Shown here piece by piece: positions 34,804-43,361 of a stretch of 64,000 nucleotides of DNA (positions are counted from its first letter, which is position 1; the number at the start of each line of letters is the position of its first letter). Source of the stretch: CAYFUR01 sp964346275. GTDB taxonomy: Bacteria; Sumerlaeota; Sumerlaeia; SLMS01. Under the pieces are notes generated by a model. It searched no databases. It saw only the letters and a program-made list of their open reading frames with translations, and was not told where the DNA came from. The position numbers were made by a program, and so were the translations under genes. The stretch covers positions 70,068 to 134,067 of the forward strand of contig CAYFUR010000002.1 in NCBI GenBank assembly GCA_964346275.1, in the 5' to 3' direction.

Positions 34804-36357
34804 TTAAAAGACGCGTTTAAACGCGGTATAGGCACGGGTTGCCCCCTGGTCCGAGGTTCGAAAGATCCGCGCACTCATCGCCGGAAGGGACAATTTTAGA
34901 CAGCCGGAATGCATCTCCTCTGTCTTCTGGCTGTGCAAACAGACGAGTTTCTGCGCGTCCATGAGCAGAGAATCGCGTACCGGGATGACATCCCGTTTGT
35001 CCTGGTTCGAGGCATTAATTACCACAATGACAGTCTCGCGTGGGTTGCCCGTTTGCCGCAGGAATGCCACGAATTTCGTGGAATCGAGTTTTCGGAAGTC
35101 ACCGGCGATGAGTGCGGGATTATGCTCGCGCAAACACACCAGTCGCCTGACTTCCTCCAGCTCTTTGTTTTCCCCCTCGAGAAGATCCCAGTCCATCGGG
35201 GCGCGGTTCTGGGGATCGTGGCCGCCGTCCATCCCCAGTTCCGATCCGTAATAGACAACCGGGCATCCCGGCAGCGTGAATTGGAGCACCCGCGCCAGGA
35301 ATCGCTGGCGCGGATCGGCGAGCAAGTGCTTGAGGCGGGGTGTATCGTGATTATCGAGCACCAGGTGGCTGCGGAGAATCCCTTCGATGCCGCCTTCGCC
35401 GATCAGGCGCTCCAGGGCCTGGCCTGTCGCGAAGGGGGAAAGCCCCCCCTGCAGGTATTCGAAGATCAGCTCGCGCGCGTGCATGTTCAAGATGCCATCG
35501 AGGACACGAAGCCATTCCTCGGGATAATTCCAGCACTCGCCAATGACGACGCTGTCGGGGCGTATGGCATGGGCGGCATCGGTGAGTTCGCGGAGATACT
35601 GGGGGCCGATATCCGGGGCGACATCCAGGCGCCAGCCGTCTATATTGTATTCTCGAAGATATTTCTGAACCGCGCTGTCGCGCCCCTTGTAGACCATGCG
35701 CTGGACGCCGGGATGTTCCAGTTTCAATTCCGGCAGATTTGCGGCGTTGCGCCAGCTGAGATATCCTGCGCGGTAATCTTTGTGGAAATCGAAGTATTCG
35801 CGTTCGGGGGCGGAGGGATCGGATTCGGCGGCCTGGAAGAGCGGGGCGCGGCGGCCCATGTGATTAAAGACGCCGTCGAGGATCAAACGCATGCCGCGGG
35901 AATGGAGATCCTGGGCCAGCGCACGAAGCTCCTCGTTCGTGCCGTATTGGGGATCGACGCAGAAATAGTCGAGGGTGTCGTATTTGTGATTGGTGAAGCC
36001 GTGGAAAATCGGGTTCAGGTAGAGAACATCGATGCCGAGGTCCTGAAGATAATCCAATTTCGATCGCATGGAATCGAGATCGCCGCCCCAGAAATCCAAT
36101 TCCCCCTGGGTGTTTCGCTCTTCGGCGAGGAATTCGCCCCGCGAAGGGGTTTCATTCCAGGACAGAAGGCGGCGGGGCGGGGCATAGAGCGCGCGCTTTT
36201 CTTCGAGCCGCCGCGACGGGGCAAACCGGTCCACGATCACTTGGTAGACAAGCCGGCCCACGCGCCAGTCCTGGAGACGATGCGCCACGCGCTCGTGGAG
36301 TTTGCGGCGCGGGCTCATGGGGCGGGAATCGGGAGTGGTGTTTTCCTCGGGAATCAT
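34804..36357 (-). CDS. Cytoplasmic GH13 maltodextrin-degrading enzyme
   Basis: About 517 residues, no signal peptide. The barrel begins at 'LVYQVIVDRFAPS'; catalytic residues are D245 (GWRLDV), E274 (VIGECW) and D338 (LDNHDTPR); region I is LDGVFNHMG. The compact layout without an N-terminal E-set domain fits an intracellular alpha-glucosidase/neopullulanase-like enzyme that trims imported maltodextrins. ATG at 36357 is chosen because GAGG lies 7 bases upstream; an in-frame ATG at 36405 overlaps the operator-like repeats and is less likely. Divergent from the esterase gene. Confidence 0.9.
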   Translation of the reverse strand: MIPEENTTPDSRPMSPRRKLHERVAHRLQDWRVGRLVYQVIVDRFAPSRRLEEKRALYAPPRRLLSWNETPSRGEFLAEERNTQGELDFWGGDLDSMRSKLDYLQDLGIDVLYLNPIFHGFTNHKYDTLDYFCVDPQYGTNEELRALAQDLHSRGMRLILDGVFNHMGRRAPLFQAAESDPSAPEREYFDFHKDYRAGYLSWRNAANLPELKLEHPGVQRMVYKGRDSAVQKYLREYNIDGWRLDVAPDIGPQYLRELTDAAHAIRPDSVVIGECWNYPEEWLRVLDGILNMHARELIFEYLQGGLSPFATGQALERLIGEGGIEGILRSHLVLDNHDTPRLKHLLADPRQRFLARVLQFTLPGCPVVYYGSELGMDGGHDPQNRAPMDWDLLEGENKELEEVRRLVCLREHNPALIAGDFRKLDSTKFVAFLRQTGNPRETVIVVINASNQDKRDVIPVRDSLLMDAQKLVCLHSQKTEEMHSGCLKLSLPAMSARIFRTSDQGATRAYTAFKRVF

Positions 36358-36383
36358 TCGCAACCTCGGAGGAGAGTGATGAA

Positions 36384-36413
36384 AATTGCGCAATTCTTTG
36401 CACATGCTTGCAA
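36384..36413. promoter_or_regulatory. AATTGCGCAATT palindrome with TTTGCAC and TTGCAA repeats
   Basis: A perfect 12-bp palindrome (36384-36395), then TTTGCAC (36397-36403) and TTGCAA (36408-36413), 27 bases before the cytoplasmic amylase start. A symmetrical TTGCGCAA core is what a LacI-type dimer would bind, but the protein is unknown. Confidence 0.45.
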
Positions 36414-36474
36414 CGAGACACCTTCTGATGCCTCTCTTTCATTAGGTTTGACAGGCTTCTCGTCAATCCTATGA

Positions 36475-36489
36475 TTGCGCAAATTGCAA
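36475..36489. promoter_or_regulatory. TTGCGCAA plus TTGCAA element upstream of the esterase gene
   Basis: TTGCGCAA at 36475-36482 and TTGCAA at 36484-36489, about 25 bases before the GTG start of the esterase. Same core as the palindrome at 36384, so one regulator may control both divergent genes. Confidence 0.4.
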
Positions 36490-36511
36490 AAAAACTCGGA
36501 TCGAGGTCAGC

Positions 36512-37987
36512 GTGATTCACCAAAAACCCCCTCACAGGATCCTGATCCCCGCCCTGCTTTTGGTCGCCCCTTTCAGTCCCGCGGAGCGCGTGGAGATCCG
36601 CCTTGAGCAGGAAACGTCGTTCGGCGAAAGCCTCTTCGCCAGCGCTCCACACCCGCTGCTCGGTGGCGGCGATATCACGAAATCCGTCAAGTTATCGGCA
36701 CTCGAATATCCGGTGTGGAGCCTGACCCTGGATCTGCCGGAAGGCGTGGAAATCGAACCATCGATCTTTCTTCGCGCGGACGATCCGGAAATGCTTTCCG
36801 ATCCGGCAAACGGATCGCCCGTTTCGGCCGCTCCTGTGCTGAATACCGGTCCCGCTGGCGCGGAGTCCTCGCGCCACCTGGTCTTTCTCCCGCGGGATGC
36901 CGGGGATCTCGAAGTTCTCGTGATCGACCCGGCCGGGGTTACGGATCACCCGAATCTCCATGTGGCGCTCGCCGGGGAGACGCCAGAGGAAAAGCGGTAT
37001 TCCTTCCTCATCGATCCCTCCATGGCCGCGCGATGGCTCGAGATCGACCTGGTAGTGGATGGGGAGTCGATCACCGAGGAGCCGGTGCGCCTGCACCGGG
37101 GAGATGTGTGGTGGCGCCATGGCGAGGCATTTCTCTATCCCCCGCCAGACGAGGAATTATCCCCGCCGCGCCGCGAGGAATTTACTTTTGCTCCAGGTGA
37201 TCCGACCTTCGACGCGCGAACGGTGCGAATTCAGCTGCCTCGCGGATACGAGGACCATCCGGCGAAACATTATCCAGTGCTCTACGCCCAGGATGGCCAG
37301 AATGTCTTTTCACCGGGCGGGGCGTTCGGCTCCTGGGATCTCGACGTGACGATCCCCGAGCTTGTCAGTCGCGGCGAAATGCCCGAAGCCATCCTTGTCG
37401 GAATCGATAACACGGCGGACCGGCTGAGGGAATATCGCCCGGAATATACATCGCTGGGAGGTGTTCCAGGCCGGGGCCGGGCATTCCTGACGATGCTTCG
37501 TAATGAGCTGATGCCAGAAATCGACAGCCGATACCGAACCCTGGCCGGGCCGCGTGAGACCCTCCACATTGGAAGTTCCCTTGGCGGGGTTTTAGGCTTC
37601 CAGGCTGCCGAGGAGTTCGACGGCGTTTTTGGCTGCGTCATCGCCATGTCGCCCAGTTTCTGGCTGAATCCCGGAGAATTCCAACGGCGCGCCTCCCAGC
37701 CGCCGGAATCCTTCGCGCGCCTCTGGATTGACTCGGGAACATCGGGGATCGGAGGAAATGACGGTTTCTGGGACACGATGACCGTGAGAGACACCTTTCT
37801 GGATAACGGCCACGCACTGGGGCCTGGCTTCTTCCACACGGTTGGCCTTGGCCAGGAGCACAACGAGGCGGCATGGCGCGAGCGCTCGCCGGAGGCATTG
37901 CGCTGGGCTTACCGGCCCCGGCTGGCCCGGGACGAAGCCTTAAAGACAACATGGATTCTGAGCGGCGCGGCAGGAGGGGAACATTGA
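36512..37987 (+). CDS. Secreted esterase (esterase D/CE1-like) with N-terminal extension
   Basis: 491 residues from a GTG with GAGG 5 bases upstream. A short signal peptide (about 1-24) is followed by ~200 residues of beta-rich sequence, then an alpha/beta-hydrolase domain from about 230: 'YPVLYAQDGQNVF', nucleophile elbow G-S-S-L-G-G, and catalytic His in the late segment GLGQEHNEAAW. This is the IroE/Fes/feruloyl-esterase-like family that removes acyl groups from sugars or small molecules. Position next to starch genes suggests deacylation of glycans, but the substrate is open. The stop overlaps the next start (TTGA). Confidence 0.85.
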   Translation: MIHQKPPHRILIPALLLVAPFSPAERVEIRLEQETSFGESLFASAPHPLLGGGDITKSVKLSALEYPVWSLTLDLPEGVEIEPSIFLRADDPEMLSDPANGSPVSAAPVLNTGPAGAESSRHLVFLPRDAGDLEVLVIDPAGVTDHPNLHVALAGETPEEKRYSFLIDPSMAARWLEIDLVVDGESITEEPVRLHRGDVWWRHGEAFLYPPPDEELSPPRREEFTFAPGDPTFDARTVRIQLPRGYEDHPAKHYPVLYAQDGQNVFSPGGAFGSWDLDVTIPELVSRGEMPEAILVGIDNTADRLREYRPEYTSLGGVPGRGRAFLTMLRNELMPEIDSRYRTLAGPRETLHIGSSLGGVLGFQAAEEFDGVFGCVIAMSPSFWLNPGEFQRRASQPPESFARLWIDSGTSGIGGNDGFWDTMTVRDTFLDNGHALGPGFFHTVGLGQEHNEAAWRERSPEALRWAYRPRLARDEALKTTWILSGAAGGEH

Positions 37988-38487
37988 GACGGAAAGATGC
38001 CCCCTCTGGCCTTTGTGTGTTCGTGTATGGGACGCTCAAGCAAGGATACTGGAATCATGACTTCTACTGCCGGAGGGCGTGTGACATCCGCCCGGCGGAG
38101 ATGACCGGCCTGATTTACCAGGATCAGAACAGCATTCCCTTTCTTCAGATCCCGAAGGAGAATGTCCTCTTGAAAGGCTCTTCGGACCGCGTTTCCGACA
38201 TCAGAAAGCAGCTCTCTCCCCCGCCCGCGCCGGACTCCGCAACTCTCTCGGAAGACGGCGAGTGGAAGCTGGTCCGCGGCGAATTGATCACCTTCCCGGA
38301 CGAGGAAAAATATCTGGCACGGCTGGATGAACTGGAGGAGTTCGACCCTCCGCGGTTGATCGTCTATACGCGTGTACTGGCCCAGGCGCACGACCTCCTG
38401 TCGGGACGGACCGTTCCGGCCTGGACCTATATCATCGAACCCGATGAGGGCGACAAATACGTAGGTGCGGTGTGGCCAAAACCGTAA
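37984..38487 (+). CDS. Gamma-glutamylcyclotransferase-like (AIG2/GGCT) protein
   Basis: About 168 residues. The fold signature is clear: VFVYGTLKQG near the N-terminus, and LDELEEFDP (about residue 118) carrying the Glu that acts as catalytic base in this family. GGCT proteins release 5-oxoproline from gamma-glutamyl compounds. A TTG at 37984 (overlapping the esterase stop as TTGA, with AGGAGGGG upstream) is the best start; an ATG at 37951 would give 11 more residues. It is immediately upstream of egtB and egtD, though a terminator separates them. The ~50-residue insertion between the two motifs (SPPPAPDS) is unusual. Confidence 0.8.
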   Translation: MRRKDAPSGLCVFVYGTLKQGYWNHDFYCRRACDIRPAEMTGLIYQDQNSIPFLQIPKENVLLKGSSDRVSDIRKQLSPPPAPDSATLSEDGEWKLVRGELITFPDEEKYLARLDELEEFDPPRLIVYTRVLAQAHDLLSGRTVPAWTYIIEPDEGDKYVGAVWPKP

Positions 38488-38517
38488 GGGTCGACCCGCC
38501 AGATCGACTCTTTTTTT
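38488..38517 (+). terminator. Rho-independent terminator after the GGCT-like gene
   Basis: Stem GGGTCGA/TCGACTC (7 bp, one wobble), loop CCCGCCAGA, followed directly by seven T. egtB therefore probably has its own promoter in the remaining ~130 bases. Confidence 0.75.
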
Positions 38518-38645
38518 ATCGAGACAATATATTTGTCGTTATCCTTGCTTCGCCCTCCTGGAAACGTTAGTTTGCCCCAATTGAAAATTTGCCCTTTGGT
38601 GCAAAATGGGACGGGTATTTCCCCTTCAGGAAGGAGCCGCTTCAT

Positions 38646-39950
38646 ATGCCAGCCCAAATCACGGATCAGCCGCTTGTAGCCGCGCAATGCCCGGACCGCG
38701 AGACGTTGCTTCAAGCCTATCATACCGTACGTCAGTTTACCGAGTTTCTTTGCGATCCTTTGGAAACAGAGGACTATGTTGTTCAGTCCATGGAGGATGT
38801 GAGCCCCACGAAATGGCACATCGCCCATGTGAGCTGGTTTTTCGAAGCGTTCCTGCTTCGTCCCTATTTTAAGGGTTTCCGCGAGTTCGACCCGATTTTC
38901 AATTACCTCTTCAACTCTTATTATGTCAGCGTTGGCGAACGGCATTGCCGCCCCCGGCGAGGGCTGCTTTCGCGGCCGAGTGTCGAGCATGTTTTCTCTT
39001 TCCGAAAGCATATCGATCGGCAGATGGAATCCTTTATAAAAGACATCCCCGAATCGGAATACGCCCACCTGGCGCCTCTGGTGGTGCTGGGCCTCCATCA
39101 CGAGCAACAGCACCAGGAGCTGATCGTGACGGACATCAAACACGTCTTCGGGCAGAACCCTCTCTTTCCCGTCTACCGCCAGGAACCGAATGAAGAAATT
39201 GCCATTCCCGAGGGCCGCATGCGCTGGATCAAGTTTCCCGGCGGTATTCGGGAAATCGGCTACGATGGAGATGGTTTCTCCTACGATAACGAGGGGCCTC
39301 GCCACCAGACGCTGCTCCGGGACTTCCAACTCGCCTCGCGGCTGGTGACCTGTGGCGAGTTCATCGAGTTTATCGAGGATGGCGGCTACGAAAAGACTCT
39401 TCTGTGGCTCTCCGACGGTTGGTCCACGGTGGAGCAGGAAGGCTGGAAAGCGCCCCTTTACTGGTTCAAGGAAGACGGGGCCTGGCATGTCTATACGCTC
39501 AACGGCAAGAAGCGGGTCCAGGAGGCGGAGCCCGCCACGCATATCAGCTATTACGAGGCGGATGCTTTTGCCCGCTGGGCGGGAGCACGCCTTCCCACGG
39601 AAGCCGAATGGGAGGTTGCCAGCCAAAGCGCCGGAGCGGAAGGGAATTTCGTCGAATCCGCCGAGTATCACCCGCGAGCAGCCAGGGCCGAAGCAGGAGG
39701 CCTTCAGCAAATGTTTGGAGATTGCTGGGAGTGGACAGCGAGCGCCTATCTCCCTTACCCGGGATTCCAGCCGGCGGAGGGCGCCGTGGGAGAGTACAAT
39801 GGTAAATTCATGTGCAACCAGTTTGTGCTCCGGGGCGGCTCCTGCGCGACATCGAAAACACACATCCGCCCGACCTATCGAAACTTCTTCCATCCGCCGG
39901 ACCGGTGGCAATTCACTGGCATTCGCCTGGCAAAGGACACTGAAAAATGA
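38646..39950 (+). CDS. egtB: Ergothioneine biosynthesis sulfoxide synthase EgtB
   Basis: About 434 residues from the ATG at 38646, with GAAGGAG upstream. The N-terminal DinB-like half holds the iron ligands: His in KWHIAHVSWFFE and the H-x3-H-x-E motif in HHEQQHQE. The C-terminal half is a formylglycine-generating-enzyme-like domain (ARLPTEAEWEVAS; LRGGSCATSKTHIRPTYRNFF). EgtB is a non-heme iron enzyme that joins hercynine (trimethyl-histidine) with cysteine or gamma-glutamylcysteine, using O2, to a sulfoxide. Overlaps egtD by ATGA. No egtE-type lyase is nearby. The octamer GTCTATAC occurs at 39489. Confidence 0.95.
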   Translation: MPAQITDQPLVAAQCPDRETLLQAYHTVRQFTEFLCDPLETEDYVVQSMEDVSPTKWHIAHVSWFFEAFLLRPYFKGFREFDPIFNYLFNSYYVSVGERHCRPRRGLLSRPSVEHVFSFRKHIDRQMESFIKDIPESEYAHLAPLVVLGLHHEQQHQELIVTDIKHVFGQNPLFPVYRQEPNEEIAIPEGRMRWIKFPGGIREIGYDGDGFSYDNEGPRHQTLLRDFQLASRLVTCGEFIEFIEDGGYEKTLLWLSDGWSTVEQEGWKAPLYWFKEDGAWHVYTLNGKKRVQEAEPATHISYYEADAFARWAGARLPTEAEWEVASQSAGAEGNFVESAEYHPRAARAEAGGLQQMFGDCWEWTASAYLPYPGFQPAEGAVGEYNGKFMCNQFVLRGGSCATSKTHIRPTYRNFFHPPDRWQFTGIRLAKDTEK

Positions 39951-40915
39951 ATCCGTCCTCACGGTCCTCAGCGGCCGGAAAAGTCCTGGACAAGGAACTT
40001 CTTGGGGAGGCGCTGCGCGGCCTGGGTAAGAATCCGAAAGAGCTCCCCTGTAAGTATCTCTATGACGAACGGGGATCACGGATTTTTGACCGGATCTGCG
40101 AGTTGGAGGAGTATTATCCTACTCGGACCGAGGCTGCCATCATGTCGGACTGTATAGACGAAATGGCGGCCGAGATCGGGCCACAAGCCGTGATTGTGGA
40201 GTATGGAAGCGGAAGCTGCATTAAAATTCGGAAAATCCTGGACAACCTTGACAACCCGGCGGGATATGTCCCCATCGATATATCCCGCGAGCACCTTCTC
40301 CGGTCCGCCGGCCAGCTGGCGCGGGATTACCCTCGAGTTGAAATCCACCCCGTGGTGGCCGATTATCATGCCGACTTCGAGATTCCCGCGTGCGGCAATG
40401 GTTCCGGAGCGCGGGTGATCTATTTCCCTGGCTCAACGATTGGGAATTTTTCCAAGCGCGAGGCCAGGCTCTTTCTCCATCGCCTCTACAACCAGGTTCA
40501 TGGCAAAGGCGGGCTGCTGATCGGCTTGGATCTCAAAAAGGATCCGGATGTGCTCCGGCGGGCATACAACGATCGGGAAGGCGTGACCGCCGAGTTCAAT
40601 CTCAACCTCCTCCGGCGGCTGAATCGCGAGGCAGCCGGCGAGTTCGACCTGGATGCGTTCCGGCACGAAGCCGTCTGGAATGAAGAACAGGGGCGCGTGG
40701 AAATGTATCTGGCCAGCCTGAAGGATCAGGATGTACGGCTCGACGGCCAAACGATCCATTTTCAGAATGGCGAACGCATCTGCACGGAATACTCCTGCAA
40801 GTATTCGCTCGAAGAGTTTGCCGATCTGGCGGCTTTGGCCGGTTTCCGGGTTTCCCGAGTGTGGACGGATCCGCGTTCCTACTTCAGCGTTCAGTATCTG
40901 GTCGCGGGCCAGTGA
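39947..40915 (+). CDS. egtD: L-histidine N-alpha-methyltransferase EgtD
   Basis: 322 residues, normal for EgtD. Signature blocks: KYLYDERGSRIFDRICEL, EEYYPTRTEAAI, the SAM loop VEYGSGSCIKIRKIL and YFPGSTIGNF. It trimethylates histidine to hercynine in the cytoplasm, the first step of ergothioneine synthesis, and hands it to EgtB encoded just upstream (4-base overlap). The stop abuts the opposing OpuC-type gene with no gap. One octamer copy (GTATAGAC, 40152) is encoded as Cys-Ile-Asp with a rare ATA codon. Confidence 0.96.
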   Translation: MNPSSRSSAAGKVLDKELLGEALRGLGKNPKELPCKYLYDERGSRIFDRICELEEYYPTRTEAAIMSDCIDEMAAEIGPQAVIVEYGSGSCIKIRKILDNLDNPAGYVPIDISREHLLRSAGQLARDYPRVEIHPVVADYHADFEIPACGNGSGARVIYFPGSTIGNFSKREARLFLHRLYNQVHGKGGLLIGLDLKKDPDVLRRAYNDREGVTAEFNLNLLRRLNREAAGEFDLDAFRHEAVWNEEQGRVEMYLASLKDQDVRLDGQTIHFQNGERICTEYSCKYSLEEFADLAALAGFRVSRVWTDPRSYFSVQYLVAGQ

Positions 40916-42442
40916 TCATTCCGGCTCCTGGATCTCTGACAGCAGCTTTTCGGCGGCGCTTTTCGGCGCCGCCTTTTCCACGTCCACCTGCATATTCGCC
41001 CGGCGCATCATTTCGTCGCTGGTTGATCCGACGAGCGGCTCCAGAGCACGGCGTATATCCATGTTCGCCGACGCCTCCGGAGAAAGCAGGAGCACCGCAT
41101 CATATGGCGGGAAGGCGTGTCTCGGGTCGTTGAGCACCACCAGATCATAGGCGGCAATGCGCCCATCAGTGGAATACGCGGAAATCACATCGACTTCGCC
41201 GGAGTCCACGGCCTGATACATGAAGGTGGAGTCCATTCCAATTGTCTGCATTCCCTCCAGCTCGTAGGCACTCTTGACCGACTCCCACTCGGTTCTTCCG
41301 AAGAATTCGTAATCGCCTCCGACGGAGAACTCGCTGGCGTGGGAACTCAAGTCTGCTATGCTTTCGATACCCAGCTCTTCCGCCCGGGCCCGTTTCATCG
41401 CAAGGCAGTAGGCATTCTCGAAACCAAGCGGGCCGAGAAGTTCAACTCCATGCTCCTCTTCCAGGAATTGCTCCACGTCTCGCAGCACCAATTCGGGATC
41501 AGCGGTATCATCGCGGTTCATCACCGTGGCCCAGAGAGTTCCCGTATAGTCAACATAGCAATCGACGGAGTTGAGCCGCAGCGCATCGAAGAGGATTGTC
41601 GATCCCATATTCGGCGTTTCTCGCGCTGGCAGGCCTTCCGCGCGCAGGCGCATTTTCATGGTTTTCGAGAGGATATACTGCTCGGTGAAGGGTTTCGAGC
41701 CGATTTTGACCGTTCCCCCTCCCCCACCGCTGCTTCCGAACCGGCTCGCAATGCCGGGGGACAGCCCTGCCAGAATGATCACAAGCAAGACGGCAAGAGA
41801 GGAAATGAGCAAGGGGCGGCTGCGGCGTTTCACGGCGACTTCCATGAGACGGATCAATTGGTCGAGCACGATTGCCAGCGCCGCCGCCAGCACGCAGCCA
41901 AAGAGAGTTGCCACGTGGTTGCGGGTTTGAAGGCCCATGAAGATGTAATTGCCAAGGCTTTTCGCGCCGACCGGTGTCGAGAGAGTCGCAATACCCACAA
42001 CCCACACGGTGGATGTGCGAATGCCCGCAAGAATGACCGGCATGGCGAGGGGGAGGCGGACCTTTGTGAGGATCTGGCCGCGGGTCATGCCCACGCCACG
42101 GGCGGCCTCGATCAGGGGAGGATCGATCCCGGAAAGCCCCGTCACGGTGTTGCGAAGCGTGGGCAGGATGCTATACAGCATGAGGGCGAAAAACGCCGGC
42201 AGGAAGCCAATCATTCCGCCCAAAAGCGGCACCATCAGTGCAAGCAGCGCCAGGCTGGGTATTGTCTGGATGATGCTGGCGACGGTGAGAAATAGCGCCC
42301 GCAGCCGGGGCGAGAAGCTGGCCACAATACCCAGCGGAAGGCTGATGCCAATCCCGACGGCGAGCGCCGAAACAGACAAGACCATATGCCCGCCGAGGAA
42401 CTCGGGGATCTCATTCACGCGCTGAAAAAAATTCTCGTTCAT
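40916..42442 (-). CDS. Glycine betaine/choline-type ABC permease fused to its substrate-binding domain
   Basis: 508 residues. Residues 1-~215 are an OpuCB/ProW-like permease with the loop LIEAARGVGMTRGQILTKVRLP. A hydrophobic helix at ~212-232 and a short Gly-rich linker follow. Residues ~240-508 are an OpuAC-like binding domain (TVKIGSKPFTEQYILSK). Such permease-SBP fusions are known for osmoprotectant importers; the binding domain faces outside. Substrate probably a quaternary amine such as glycine betaine, choline or carnitine; the aromatic cage was not verified. The start overlaps the ATPase stop (TAATG). Confidence 0.92.
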   Translation of the reverse strand: MNENFFQRVNEIPEFLGGHMVLSVSALAVGIGISLPLGIVASFSPRLRALFLTVASIIQTIPSLALLALMVPLLGGMIGFLPAFFALMLYSILPTLRNTVTGLSGIDPPLIEAARGVGMTRGQILTKVRLPLAMPVILAGIRTSTVWVVGIATLSTPVGAKSLGNYIFMGLQTRNHVATLFGCVLAAALAIVLDQLIRLMEVAVKRRSRPLLISSLAVLLVIILAGLSPGIASRFGSSGGGGGTVKIGSKPFTEQYILSKTMKMRLRAEGLPARETPNMGSTILFDALRLNSVDCYVDYTGTLWATVMNRDDTADPELVLRDVEQFLEEEHGVELLGPLGFENAYCLAMKRARAEELGIESIADLSSHASEFSVGGDYEFFGRTEWESVKSAYELEGMQTIGMDSTFMYQAVDSGEVDVISAYSTDGRIAAYDLVVLNDPRHAFPPYDAVLLLSPEASANMDIRRALEPLVGSTSDEMMRRANMQVDVEKAAPKSAAEKLLSEIQEPE

Positions 42443-43209
42443 TAGGCCCCGCCAAGGATTTCTTCCAAAAGATCCGCCTGGCGCTTTGGCGTGGAGACCA
42501 TCTGGGCAACATACTCGTTAACAGGTGATTCGAGGAGCTTTCCCGCGTTATCGATCTGGAGGACTTCTCCCGCGCGCATGACGGCAATGCGGTCACCCAG
42601 GAGAAGAGCCTCGGACATATCGTGAGTTACCATGACCGTGGTCAGGCCCAGATGCTTCTGAATGTTTCGAAACTCGTTTTGCAGATCGACGCGGGTCAGG
42701 GGATCAAGGGCGCCGAACGGTTCGTCGAGAAGCATGACCTTTGATCCCGCGGCGAGAGCCCGGGCAAAGCCAACGCGCTGCGCCTGCCCCCCGGAGAGTT
42801 GGCCGGGATAGCGCCCGAGGTGTTCCCCCGGATCGAGGTGAACCAGTTCGAGAAGCTCTCTGACCCGCGATTGGATGCGCTCGTTTTCCCAGGCAAGAAG
42901 ACGAAGGACGATACCAACGTTTTCCCCGATGGTCATATGGGGAAAAAGGCCGAAGCCCTGGAAAACATACCCGATGGAACGGCGCAGGCTGATCGGGTCC
43001 GTTTCCAAAACACTGGTGCCGTTGACAAGAATGTCGCCGGAAGTCGGCTCAACAAGCCGGTTAATCATCTTCAGCGTTGTGGTTTTGCCGCAGCCGGAAG
43101 TGCCCAAGAGGACCAGAACCTCTCTCTCGGCGACCTCAAGGGAGACCTCGCGAACGGCATAGCTGCGCCCGCCGTCATAGGATTTCGTGGCTTTTCTTAA
43201 CTCGATCAT
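42442..43209 (-). CDS. Glycine betaine/choline-type ABC transporter ATPase (OpuCA-like)
   Basis: About 255 residues from the ATG at 43209 (MIELRKATKSYDGG). Complete ATPase: Walker A GTSGCGKTTT, Q-loop YVFQGFGLFPHMT, signature LSGGQAQRV, Walker B VMLLDEPFGALDP, switch His in VTHDMSEA. It powers the fused OpuC permease encoded immediately after. The CBS pair that many OpuCA proteins use for ionic-strength sensing is absent, so regulation must differ. It is the only importer ATPase gene in the window. Confidence 0.93.
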   Translation of the reverse strand: MIELRKATKSYDGGRSYAVREVSLEVAEREVLVLLGTSGCGKTTTLKMINRLVEPTSGDILVNGTSVLETDPISLRRSIGYVFQGFGLFPHMTIGENVGIVLRLLAWENERIQSRVRELLELVHLDPGEHLGRYPGQLSGGQAQRVGFARALAAGSKVMLLDEPFGALDPLTRVDLQNEFRNIQKHLGLTTVMVTHDMSEALLLGDRIAVMRAGEVLQIDNAGKLLESPVNEYVAQMVSTPKRQADLLEEILGGA

Positions 43210-43361
43210 TGGCCGGTAAAGTCTGAGCGCCGATCCTCCCCAGGTCAATCTCTAGCGGGAGATTTTCCTGGCCTTGGACCGAAAAGGAGGATTGCGCACG
43301 CCTGAATCTTTTTGTGAATAGTTCCACTCTGATCCCTTGCCGGAAAGAATTTGGCCGCCGC

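Noticed and set aside
38427..40079. 550-codon open frame opposite egtB
   Set aside because: The + strand encodes EgtB with intact iron ligands; the antisense frame has no recognisable domain.
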